In this document: piece after piece, positions 38,766 to 46,615 of the stretch | How positions within the stretch are numbered: position 1 is the first letter of the stretch | Layout of the letters: each line of letters starts with the position of its first letter | Source of the DNA: Streptomyces sp. NBC_01591 | GTDB lineage: Bacteria; Actinomycetota; Actinomycetes; Streptomycetales; Streptomycetaceae | NCBI RefSeq assembly: GCF_035918155.1 | Contig: NZ_CP109327.1 | Coordinates: 6,138,001 to 6,202,000 of the forward strand | Reading direction: 5' to 3' | DNA length: 64,000 nt | Position numbers and translations under genes: made by a program | The notes under the pieces: model-generated | Database searches by the model: none | Told to the model about the DNA's origin: nothing | What the model saw: only the letters and a program-made list of their open reading frames with translations

Positions 38766-39077
38766 TCAGCCGATGTTGTCGACCGCTGCCTTCGCGCGCG
38801 TGATCGTGTGCTGCGCCGTGCCGTCGTTCTTCTCCAGCGTCGTCTTCAGCAGCTGGATGATGTTCTTGACTTCCTGCGACGAACGGTTCCACCGCATTTC
38901 CTTGCCGTGGTACTCGTCCGCCACGCCATCGGCGGTGAAGTCCGCCATCGCCGCCTTGACCTGGCCGTCGCGCGCCGCGATCACTTCCTCCAGCCGCGCG
39001 ATCACCACCTGGATGTTGCCCTGCGCGTCCGTGGACGCGCCGATGTCGTACGAACGACGGTCACTGTTACCAGCCAT
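38766..39077 (-). CDS. ESAT-6/WXG100-like protein, copy 2
   Basis: 103 aa, the same protein as at 36933-37244. It is followed by the relic of the DUF6507-like gene and the YwqK genes instead of an intact effector. The reading frame is intact, so it may still be secreted or act in place of the first copy. Confidence 0.85.
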   Translation of the reverse strand: MAGNSDRRSYDIGASTDAQGNIQVVIARLEEVIAARDGQVKAAMADFTADGVADEYHGKEMRWNRSSQEVKNIIQLLKTTLEKNDGTAQHTITRAKAAVDNIG

Positions 39078-39098
39078 CAGAAACCCAACCCCCGCTTG

Positions 39099-39431
39099 TC
39101 ACCGGCCGCCGAAGCGCGCCGCGTCGAAATTCGCCGCCGACATCTGCTGCCGCGCGTTGTCACCCTGCTCCTGGTCACCCGAACCGAACGCCTGCTCCAT
39201 CCCCGACTGACCGCCGAGAAGAGCCGAGAGCGAACCGTTCAACGCCGCCGTGATCTCGTCCGAACGACCCTTGAACGAGTCGAACGCCGCACGGCCCGCA
39301 CCGTTGAACTTTCCCTCCAACGGCGCCGCCGCCTGAAGCAACTGACGGATCAAGGTCCCCAGGTCATCACTCGACCCACGCGACTTCGACGACAGGCTCG
39401 TCAGAACCTGCGCCCCCATGTCGAACTTCAT
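39099..39431 (-). CDS. WXG100 family T7SS protein, copy 2
   Basis: 110 aa, the same protein as at 37266-37598, with the same ribosome site. First gene of the decayed effector operon. Confidence 0.87.
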   Translation of the reverse strand: MKFDMGAQVLTSLSSKSRGSSDDLGTLIRQLLQAAAPLEGKFNGAGRAAFDSFKGRSDEITAALNGSLSALLGGQSGMEQAFGSGDQEQGDNARQQMSAANFDAARFGGR

Positions 39432-39466
39432 TCAGTCCCCCTGTCGAACCCTGAGCAAACAAATGT

Positions 39467-39804
39467 CTGGTCATGCCTATCAACTTCCCAGGACCGGAGG
39501 CAATCGGGGCCTGTGGTGCTGTTGAGAGGCTGTGACAGAACCACCGCTGGTCCGGTACGGGCAAGGAGAGCCGGACACGGAGCATTCGCCCCGGGCGTGT
39601 GCGCACGATCACAGGCCGCCGCTGTCCGGTCGCCGCAGGACGGATCCGGTGCCACCGGGGCGCTGATTGCTCACGCTCTGAGACAGAATGCCGTTTGGCA
39701 CAAGCCGTGTCGCCGCCGGCCACTATCCACTTCCGCGCCTGCTGCACAGCTGTTTCACGTCCGCACCGTGTGTGCGGACCGCGCGACGACTCCTGGAGTG
39801 CAGA
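39467..39804. other. Divergent intergenic region between WXG100 copy 2 and the P450 gene
   Basis: Holds the promoter sides of two divergent transcripts. An open frame runs upstream from the P450 TTG, but it lacks a ribosome site and P450-like sequence. Part of the left side resembles the region upstream of copy 1, showing that the older duplication reached beyond the 701-bp identical core. No other feature was recognised. Confidence 0.5.
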
Positions 39805-41085
39805 TTGACTACGACGTTCCGCTCTCGTATCACCGCCCGGATCGGGCGAACTTACCTGTCCAGGATCCAGAAGTACGGGATCGGGTCCTCCACGGTCAGG
39901 CTGCTCCCCGACGACCTGCTGATGATGCTGCGCAGGGACGGCCTCGACACGGTGGACAAACTGGCCAGGACCCGGGTGAAGCGGCCGGTGCACAAGGTCT
40001 CGTTGCCGTTCGGCATGGACGCCTGGGTGGTCAGCGGCTACGAGGAGTCGAAAGCCGTCCTCGGCTCGGCCGACGGATTCAGCACCGACTTTGCCCACCT
40101 CGCGTCGAACGCCGGAGTGGCCGCCGAGCAGAGTCCCGGCGGACTCGGTTTCAACGATCCTCCCGTCCACACGCGACTGCGCCGCATCCTGACCCCGGAG
40201 TTCACGATGCGCCGGCTGCGGCGCCTGACCCCCAGGATCGATGCCATCGTCGAGGAACGCCTGGACGCGATGGAAGCCGCCCGGGGCCCGGTCGACCTGG
40301 TGCAGGAGTTCGCGCTGCCGATCCCCTCGCTGACGATCTGCGAGCTGCTCGGCGTGCCGTACGAGGACCGCGACGACTTCCAGCAGCTCGCCATGGACCG
40401 CTTCGACCTCTTCGCCGGGACGACCGCGCCCTTCGGCGCGATGTCGGAGTCGCTGGCGTACTTCAGGGACGTCGTCAAGGCACAGCGGGCGAAGCCGGGC
40501 GACGGCCTGCTCGGCATGATCGTGCGGGAGCACGGCGACAGCGTCGACGACGAGGAACTCGCGGGCCTCGCCGACGGTGTGCTCACCGGCGGGTTCGAGA
40601 CGACCGCCAGCACCATCGCGCTCGGCTCCCTCGTACTGCTGCAGAACGCGGACGTCCTCGATCGAATACGTGACGACGACGCCATGACCGCCCCCTTCGT
40701 CGAGGAGGTGCTGCGCTACCTCTCCGCGGTGCAGATCGCCTTCCCCCGGTTCGCCCGCCACGACATCGAGATCGGCGGAGTGGTCATTCCCCAGGGCGAC
40801 ATGGTGCTCTGCTCGCTGAGCGGCGCCAACCGCGATGCCGGGTACGTCACGGACGACGGGCGCTTCGACCTGGACCGCATCCCCTCGGCCGGTCATCTCG
40901 CCTTCGGCCACGGCATCCACCGCTGCGTCGGCGCCGAACTGGCGCGGATGGAACTGCGCACGGCCTACCCGGCCCTGGTCCGGCGGTTTCCCGGGATGCG
41001 GCTCGCAGTCCCGCCCCAGGACCTGGCCTTCCGCAAGCTGTCCATCGTGTACGGCATCGAATCGCTGCCGGTGCACCTGCGCTGA
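39805..41085 (+). CDS. Cytochrome P450
   Basis: About 426 aa from TTG 39805, with GGAG seven bases upstream, typical for bacterial CYPs. The I-helix motif is GGFETTAST, the ExxR of the K helix is in FVEEVLRYL, and the heme loop is FGHGIHRCVGAELARMEL with the axial Cys. It is a soluble monooxygenase needing ferredoxin partners, none of which are adjacent. The nearest terpene synthase is 18 kb away on the other side of the T7SS block, so a shared pathway cannot be argued. The substrate is unknown. Confidence 0.93.
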   Translation: MTTTFRSRITARIGRTYLSRIQKYGIGSSTVRLLPDDLLMMLRRDGLDTVDKLARTRVKRPVHKVSLPFGMDAWVVSGYEESKAVLGSADGFSTDFAHLASNAGVAAEQSPGGLGFNDPPVHTRLRRILTPEFTMRRLRRLTPRIDAIVEERLDAMEAARGPVDLVQEFALPIPSLTICELLGVPYEDRDDFQQLAMDRFDLFAGTTAPFGAMSESLAYFRDVVKAQRAKPGDGLLGMIVREHGDSVDDEELAGLADGVLTGGFETTASTIALGSLVLLQNADVLDRIRDDDAMTAPFVEEVLRYLSAVQIAFPRFARHDIEIGGVVIPQGDMVLCSLSGANRDAGYVTDDGRFDLDRIPSAGHLAFGHGIHRCVGAELARMELRTAYPALVRRFPGMRLAVPPQDLAFRKLSIVYGIESLPVHLR

Positions 41086-41311
41086 TCGGGACCAGGGCCT
41101 GTCCGGCGGATGCGCCGCACCGGAGGGGCCCTCCCGCCCGTGGCGCCGACCCGGTGACGACCCGCTGCCGACCCGACGGGCCTCCCGCCGACGCCTAGCG
41201 TGAACGGACGGCCCGGCGCACCTTGTGATGCCATGACCGGCGCACGATCATGGGCCCATGCCAACTCGCGCCGGACAGTTTGACGTTGCGTCGGTTCTGC
41301 GGGAGGTGAAG

Positions 41312-42406
41312 ATGATCCGCCTGGAGGGGCTGGTGCGGCTCCGCGGACTCGACCTGCCCCTGCTGCGCCGGGCCGCCGCGTCGGTGCCGGGCGCCGTGAC
41401 CGACGCCTGGCCGGTCGACGTCGAGAACCTGTTGCGCGCGGCCGTCTCCCGGCTCGGCGGCGGGGACCTCCAGGCGGCGGCCGAGCGCACGCTGGGACTG
41501 GCGCCGGGCATGCGCGACCGGGCGGCCGCCGACCGGCGCCGGCTCGCCGCCGAGGTGTACAGCCTCAGCGTGGAGCGCTTCCGCAAGAGCCAGGAGGAGA
41601 TGGTCCTCGGGCAGATCGCCGAGTGGGTGTGCTGGATCGCCGGCAACGGGAACCGGGACGCCGCGGCGGCCGACGCCGTCATGCTGGCGCCGCACCTCCA
41701 GCACCGCACCCTGCACCTGACCCGGTCCGGCAGACCCCTGACGGTGACCCTGCACACCCACCCCGTCGAACTCCTGCGGGACGTGGACGTGATCGTCTCG
41801 CCGAGCAACACCCACCTGGGACTCCCGGAGACGTACAAGGCGTCCGTCTCGGCCTCACTGCGCCGGGCGGGCGCGGTGCGCGACGCCGCGGGCGACGTGA
41901 TCGCGGACCCCGTCCACGAGGAACTGGCCGAGTGGCGCAGGAAACACGGCGTACTGCACCGCCCCGCCCTGCCCGGCACCGTCGCGCCCACCGGTCCGGG
42001 CGCCCTGGCGGAGCAGGGTGTCCGCCGCATCTACCACGCGGCGGTCACCATCCCCAGGCCCGGCACCAACGGCTACGAGGTCACCCCGCAGAACGTCGTC
42101 GCCGCGGCCGCCCGCGCCCTGGCCCTGATGTCGCAGGAACGCGACGCCCATACGCCGCCGCTGCGGTCCGTCTGCTTCCCGCTCCTCGGCGCGGGACGCG
42201 GCGGGCTCACGCCGGAGACCAGCGTCAGCGCCCTGTGGACGGCGCTCGCCGCGGACGCCGACCCGGACCGCGAGCTGCATCTGATCGTGCGCAGACCACT
42301 CGTGGCGGACCTGGTGACGGACGTTCTCACCGGCGGTCGGCCCGACCGGGCCGGACCTCAGGAACGGACCGGATCCCGCGAACAGAGAGGACATGGGTGC
42401 GGGTGA
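41312..42406 (+). CDS. Macro-domain protein of a CHAT/RES conflict module
   Basis: About 364 aa from ATG 41312, which has GGGAGG five bases upstream; an upstream in-frame ATG at 41258 lacks a ribosome site. The N-terminal helical domain (about 1-115) contains LVRLRGLDLPLLRRAA and LGLAPGMRDRAAADRRR, a module I recall from other Streptomyces conflict proteins. The C-terminal macro fold (about 150-340) shows VDVIVSPSNTHLGLP in place of the IVNAAN loop, and the second ligand loop FPLLGAGRGGL. Macro domains bind or hydrolyse ADP-ribose derivatives. The first loop is divergent, so enzymatic activity is uncertain. The stop overlaps the next gene by 10 bp. Confidence 0.78.
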   Translation: MIRLEGLVRLRGLDLPLLRRAAASVPGAVTDAWPVDVENLLRAAVSRLGGGDLQAAAERTLGLAPGMRDRAAADRRRLAAEVYSLSVERFRKSQEEMVLGQIAEWVCWIAGNGNRDAAAADAVMLAPHLQHRTLHLTRSGRPLTVTLHTHPVELLRDVDVIVSPSNTHLGLPETYKASVSASLRRAGAVRDAAGDVIADPVHEELAEWRRKHGVLHRPALPGTVAPTGPGALAEQGVRRIYHAAVTIPRPGTNGYEVTPQNVVAAAARALALMSQERDAHTPPLRSVCFPLLGAGRGGLTPETSVSALWTALAADADPDRELHLIVRRPLVADLVTDVLTGGRPDRAGPQERTGSREQRGHGCG

Positions 42407-43095
42407 ACCCCTTCATGATGCTCGCCGCCGTCGCGGCCGACTGGCCCCGGCTCGGGCCGTTGCTCGACCCCTACGCACACCCGGCGTTGCGCACCCTGCT
42501 GGCCGAGTTACGCACCGGCCTGCGGACGCACGACCGGGGCCGCCCGGCCGAGGGCGAGCCGGCCGAGGCGGACCGAAGAGCGGCGGACCGCGCGGTGCGC
42601 GCCGTGCTCGACGCGCTTCCGGACCACGAGGCGGCCCGGCTCCGCGGCGACGGCGGCACGGAACGGTTCGCGGGCACCTCCCCGTCGGCCGTCCACGAGG
42701 GCTTCGACGTCATGGACCTCTGCATGCTCGTGATCGACGGCAACCCGATGGTCGGCCCGCTCCTCGGCCCGGTGCGCGAACGCCTGCTGCGGGCACCGGC
42801 ATCGAGCCCGCGCGAGACGGGGCCCACCGACCCCCGGCTGATCGTCCTGACCCGCGAGAACGGCGAGCGGCAGCTGCCCGCCTTCCAGTTCGAGGCCGGG
42901 GCCATGCCGTGGGAGGTCGTCCTGGAGGTGGCCGATGTGCTGCGCGCCGACCGGGACCCCTGGGGCGCCGCAGACTGGTGGCTCTCTGCGAACGCGTGGA
43001 CGGGCACCCCGCCCGCAGGCCTGCTCGGGCAGAGCCGCGACCCCGAACTCCTGGGCGCCGCCCGCGCGCTCACCGTCGCGGGCGGGGAGTGGTAG
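42397..43095 (+). CDS. Xre/MbcA/ParS-type antitoxin (RES partner)
   Basis: About 232 aa from GTG 42397 (GAGAGG six bases upstream), beginning inside the macro-domain gene. The C-terminal toxin-binding domain (about 145-230) is recognisable from RQLPAFQF, DPWGAADWWLSANAWTG and PPAGLLGQ, the pattern of MbcA/ParS/Xre antitoxins. The N-terminal 130 residues are unusual and no classical Xre helix-turn-helix is obvious. It should neutralise the RES protein encoded just downstream. A TTA leucine codon at 42508-42510 makes translation depend on the bldA tRNA. Confidence 0.78.
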   Translation: MRVNPFMMLAAVAADWPRLGPLLDPYAHPALRTLLAELRTGLRTHDRGRPAEGEPAEADRRAADRAVRAVLDALPDHEAARLRGDGGTERFAGTSPSAVHEGFDVMDLCMLVIDGNPMVGPLLGPVRERLLRAPASSPRETGPTDPRLIVLTRENGERQLPAFQFEAGAMPWEVVLEVADVLRADRDPWGAADWWLSANAWTGTPPAGLLGQSRDPELLGAARALTVAGGEW

Positions 43096-43098
43096 ACC

Positions 43099-43779
43099 GT
43101 GCCCAAGTACCCGCCCCCCGAGGAACTTCCCAGCGAGCCCGACCGCGTGACGCTGCCCGCAGGCACCCCCGTCCACCGCGTCCACAGCACCCATCGCGAC
43201 CCGATCGCCTTCAATCCCGAGCCCGCGCACGCCTTCTACTACGGCGGACGCTTCGACAGCACCCCGTACGAGAAGTACGGCTACCTGTACGTCGGGTTCG
43301 GCGTCGGCGCCGCCGTGTGCGAGGTCCTGCTGCGCTCGCTCCCCTTCGACGGCGACGGCGACGGCGGTGCGCGCCTGCTCCCGCGCGTCGCCTTCGAGCG
43401 CCGCAGCCTGTCCTTCCTGCGCCTGGCCACCGATGTGGACGTGGTGCCGCTGATGTCCGGCAGGGATCTGGCAGCGGTCGCCCAGGACTCGTGGCTCGTG
43501 CACGCCGAGGGCGCGGACTACCCGCAGACCCGCGACTGGGGCCACTGGATCCGCCGCAGGACCGCGCCCTGGGCGCAGGGCTTCGTCTGGCCCTCCAAAC
43601 GGGAGCCCGCCGACCGCGTGGCCGTCCTGTTCGAGGACCGGTGCGAGGCACCGCCCCTCGAACCCACCGGCGCCCCCCGGATCGACTTCGGGACCGAGGA
43701 CGGCGAGCGATGGCTGAACGGTGTCCTCGCCCCGTACCGCACGCAGGCCGCGCCACGACAGCAGGAATGGATGAGCTAG
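43099..43779 (+). CDS. RES-domain toxin (NAD-consuming)
   Basis: 226 aa from GTG 43099, with GGGGAG about nine bases upstream. The RES fold shows the expected Arg (VHRVHS, Arg27), Glu (VGAAVCEVLLRS, Glu75) and Ser (FVWPSKREP, Ser166). Characterised members such as MbcT cleave NAD+, by phosphorolysis to ADP-ribose-1''-phosphate or by hydrolysis. It starts 3 bp after the antitoxin stop, antitoxin first, the usual order for Xre-RES pairs. Its stop lies just before the CHAT gene, so all four genes form one transcript. Expression without the antitoxin should be toxic. Confidence 0.85.
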   Translation: MPKYPPPEELPSEPDRVTLPAGTPVHRVHSTHRDPIAFNPEPAHAFYYGGRFDSTPYEKYGYLYVGFGVGAAVCEVLLRSLPFDGDGDGGARLLPRVAFERRSLSFLRLATDVDVVPLMSGRDLAAVAQDSWLVHAEGADYPQTRDWGHWIRRRTAPWAQGFVWPSKREPADRVAVLFEDRCEAPPLEPTGAPRIDFGTEDGERWLNGVLAPYRTQAAPRQQEWMS

Positions 43780-43781
43780 AC

Positions 43782-46613
43782 ATGTCGGGGAAGCCGTACG
43801 ACCTCCAGTCCCTCCTGTACGAGATCCAGCAGTCGCTCCTCGCGGGCAGGACCGACGCCCAGGACCTCACCCGGGCCGCCGACCTGGTCCTGGACCGGCT
43901 CGGCTGCGCCACGGCCGAGGAGGCGTGGGAGCGGCTCCACACCGACTGGAAGGCTCTTGTGCACGGGACCGCGATGTCCGGCATGCGCGCCGGGCAGATC
44001 CTCGCCGTCCTGCCGATGCTGCGGTACCACCGGCCCGTCGGCGAGCAGCACCAGCTGGACGAACTCCAGAGAGAGGCCGAGGCCCACGGACCCGGCGACC
44101 GCTGGCGGGCGTCGATCGCGGCCGTGAACAGCATGTCCGGACTGCAACGGATCGAGACCCCCGCCGAGATGGAGGCGGCGATCGCCCGGATCGAGCAGAA
44201 CCGCGACGCCTTCCCGCCCGGCAGCCGGGAACGGGACGCGCTCGACGCGGCCCACGCCGGACTCCGTGCCCACCTCGCCCAGACCGGCGGCGGCGAGGAC
44301 GATTTCGACTCGGCCGTGGAGGACCTGGCCCGGTTGCGGAACTCGCCGTCCTTCGACGCCGGAATGCGCCAGGGCTTCGACGGGCAGCTCGCCGTGTTCC
44401 GTTCGCACCAGGCCGTCCGGCGCGAGGACGAGACCGCGCTCGCCCGGCACATCGGCGAGCTGGAAGCCGTCGTCGCGCAACTGTCCCCCGACCACATGGA
44501 CCGGATCGGGATGGAGTCCAACCTCGATGTCGCCAGGGCCAACCTGGAGATCCTGCGCAGCCGGCGCACCGGACGGCTCTTCCCCGACTCCTCCGGCATG
44601 GTGGCCACCCCCGACCTCGACGAGGTACGGCGGCAGATCGCACTGCTGCCGCGCGAAGGACAGGCCGACCGGCTCGGCGAGGCGGGCGCCAGCAGTGTCG
44701 GCAGAGCCTTGTTCGCGGGCAACGCCAGGGGTGCCATCGAGGCCATGCGACTGCTCCAGGACGCCCTGGACCTCCTCGAACCCGACGACGAACGTTGGAT
44801 CCGCAACGCCCAGGCGCTCGGCACCGCCCACCTCTTCCTCGGCGGAATGGCGTCGGTCCCGCGCGCCGACCGCCCCGGCCACCTCGACCAGGGCATCTCC
44901 TGGCTGAAGCACACCCTGCGCCTGGCCGGTGGCCCGGCGCACCCGCTGTGGAACTCCCTCGGGATGTCCCTGGCCTCGGGCTACCGGTTCCGCGGCGACA
45001 ACCAGGTGCTCGACGCCCGCGCCACCCGTCTGAACCACGCCGAGTCCCGCCGCGTCGGCCTCGACGCGCTGCGCGCTGCCACCTGGAGCGTCCTCCTCCA
45101 GTCCGGTACGGTGCACGCCGCCGAGACCGGCCGCCGGGCCGGCGAGCAGGCGCTCGGCGTGGCCCGCTGGTGCCTGGCCGACGGCGCCCACGACGACGCC
45201 GTACGCGCCCTGGATGCCGGACGCGGCCTCGTCCTGCACGCGGCGACCGTCGCCGCCACCGTCCCCGACATGCTGGACGCCCTCGGGCAGTCCGGTCCCG
45301 CCGACGAGTGGCGGGCCGCAGGGGGCGTCGCACCCGAACCGGGCCCCGAGGCCGCCGCGACCGCCCCGCCTCCGGCCTCGGGCCCCTCCAGCCGGCTCCG
45401 ACGCCGTGTCCTCCAGGCACTCGCCGCGTCCCCGCACCGGCAGCGGCTGCTGGACGTCCCCGCCATCGCGGACATCGGCCGGGCGCTGCACGCCATGGGC
45501 CGCACCGCGCTGGTCTATCTGGTGCCCGGCGGCGACGGCGTGCCCGGAACGGCGCTGATCGTCTCCGCCGACGGCACGGCCAAGGCGCTGAAGCTTCCCC
45601 GACTCACCGTCTCCGATGACGCGTTGACGGGCTACCGGTCCACCGGAGCCCCCGGCCGCACCGCCGGCGGACCCACCGCGAGTACGCCCCGGCCGCAGCC
45701 GCCCACGCAGGGCGAAGGCCGTGCCGCGCTGGAGCGGCTGTGCGACTGGGCGGGCGAAGCGGTGATGGAGCCACTGCTCAAGGAGGTGTCCCGAAGACGG
45801 GGCCGGGTCCCGGCCATGGTGCTGGTGCCGATGGCGGAGCTGGGCGTCGTCCCCTGGCACGCCGCGCGCCTGTCCGGCCGGCACGGCGCACATCGGTACG
45901 CGTGCCACGAGGCAGAGATCTCGTACACCCCCTCCGCCCGCCTGCTGTGCGAGGTGGCCACCCGGCCCTCCGCCGGCACCCGGCAGGCCCTCGTCGTCGG
46001 CGACCCGACCCGCGACCTGCTCCACGCGGGCAAGGAGGCCGAGGCCATCTTCCGCACCTTCTACCCGGACGGCGAACTCCTCGGCCCCGGCACCGCCACG
46101 CCCGCCGCCGTGGCCGACTGGCTGGGCCGGCAACGCGGCGGACTGCTGCACCTGGCCTGCCACGGCGAGGTGCGCCAGGGCCTGCGGAACAGCGCGTACC
46201 TCAAACTGTCCGGCGGGCACCTGAACGCCGAGGAACTGACCGAGGGCACCGCCCGATACCGCCACCTGGAACTCGTCGTACTCGCGGCATGCAGCACCAA
46301 TGTGTCCGGGCACGGCTACGACGAGGCCTACAGCCTCTCCACCGCGTTCCTCGTCGCGGGCGCACGCTCGGTGCTCGGTTCCCTGTGGCCGGTACCGGAC
46401 GCGGCCACGTCCGTGCTGATGTACATGACCCACCACTACATGTGCCGCGAGCGCCGGACGCCCGGACAGGCCCTGCGCGACGCCCAGTTGTGGATGCTCG
46501 ACAAGGGGCGCAGGACGCCGGCCGGAATGCCCGCGGACATGGCGGCGCGAGTGCCGCTGATCGACGCCGCCGACCCGACCGGCTGGGCAGGCTTCACCCA
46601 CCTCGGCTGGTGA
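43782..46613 (+). CDS. CHAT-domain cysteine protease with TPR-like N-terminal region
   Basis: About 943 aa from ATG 43782; ATG 43767 is an in-frame alternative overlapping the RES gene. Residues about 1-560 are helical and TPR-like, suited to sensing or protein binding. A linker rich in Pro and Ala (about 515-545 and 625-650) precedes the CHAT domain at the C-terminal end. The catalytic dyad is His794 in HLACHGE and Cys837 in VLAACSTN, with the usual SLSTAFLVAGARSVLGSLWPV following. CHAT proteases act in bacterial immunity, for example cleaving gasdermins or the Csx30 type of target. Here the likely target is a product of the same operon. Confidence 0.88.
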   Translation: MSGKPYDLQSLLYEIQQSLLAGRTDAQDLTRAADLVLDRLGCATAEEAWERLHTDWKALVHGTAMSGMRAGQILAVLPMLRYHRPVGEQHQLDELQREAEAHGPGDRWRASIAAVNSMSGLQRIETPAEMEAAIARIEQNRDAFPPGSRERDALDAAHAGLRAHLAQTGGGEDDFDSAVEDLARLRNSPSFDAGMRQGFDGQLAVFRSHQAVRREDETALARHIGELEAVVAQLSPDHMDRIGMESNLDVARANLEILRSRRTGRLFPDSSGMVATPDLDEVRRQIALLPREGQADRLGEAGASSVGRALFAGNARGAIEAMRLLQDALDLLEPDDERWIRNAQALGTAHLFLGGMASVPRADRPGHLDQGISWLKHTLRLAGGPAHPLWNSLGMSLASGYRFRGDNQVLDARATRLNHAESRRVGLDALRAATWSVLLQSGTVHAAETGRRAGEQALGVARWCLADGAHDDAVRALDAGRGLVLHAATVAATVPDMLDALGQSGPADEWRAAGGVAPEPGPEAAATAPPPASGPSSRLRRRVLQALAASPHRQRLLDVPAIADIGRALHAMGRTALVYLVPGGDGVPGTALIVSADGTAKALKLPRLTVSDDALTGYRSTGAPGRTAGGPTASTPRPQPPTQGEGRAALERLCDWAGEAVMEPLLKEVSRRRGRVPAMVLVPMAELGVVPWHAARLSGRHGAHRYACHEAEISYTPSARLLCEVATRPSAGTRQALVVGDPTRDLLHAGKEAEAIFRTFYPDGELLGPGTATPAAVADWLGRQRGGLLHLACHGEVRQGLRNSAYLKLSGGHLNAEELTEGTARYRHLELVVLAACSTNVSGHGYDEAYSLSTAFLVAGARSVLGSLWPVPDAATSVLMYMTHHYMCRERRTPGQALRDAQLWMLDKGRRTPAGMPADMAARVPLIDAADPTGWAGFTHLGW

Positions 46614-46615
46614 GG

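Larger units (their letters stand above)
38766..39466 (-). repeat. 701-bp direct repeat, copy 2
   Basis: Second copy of the segment at 36933-37633, 1833 bp away and in the same orientation. A single synonymous difference in 701 bp implies a very recent duplication or ongoing gene conversion. Recombination between the copies would delete or duplicate the YwqK pair. Confidence 0.95.

Noticed and set aside
39688..39804. N-terminal extension of the P450 by 39 residues
   Set aside because: The extension has no P450-like sequence and no ribosome site, whereas TTG 39805 has GGAG at proper spacing.
39805..41085. P450 as tailoring enzyme of the terpene synthase
   Set aside because: The genes are 18 kb apart, on opposite strands, with an unrelated T7SS locus between them.
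41258..41311. Upstream ATG for the macro-domain gene
   Set aside because: No ribosome site precedes it, while ATG 41312 has GGGAGG five bases before.
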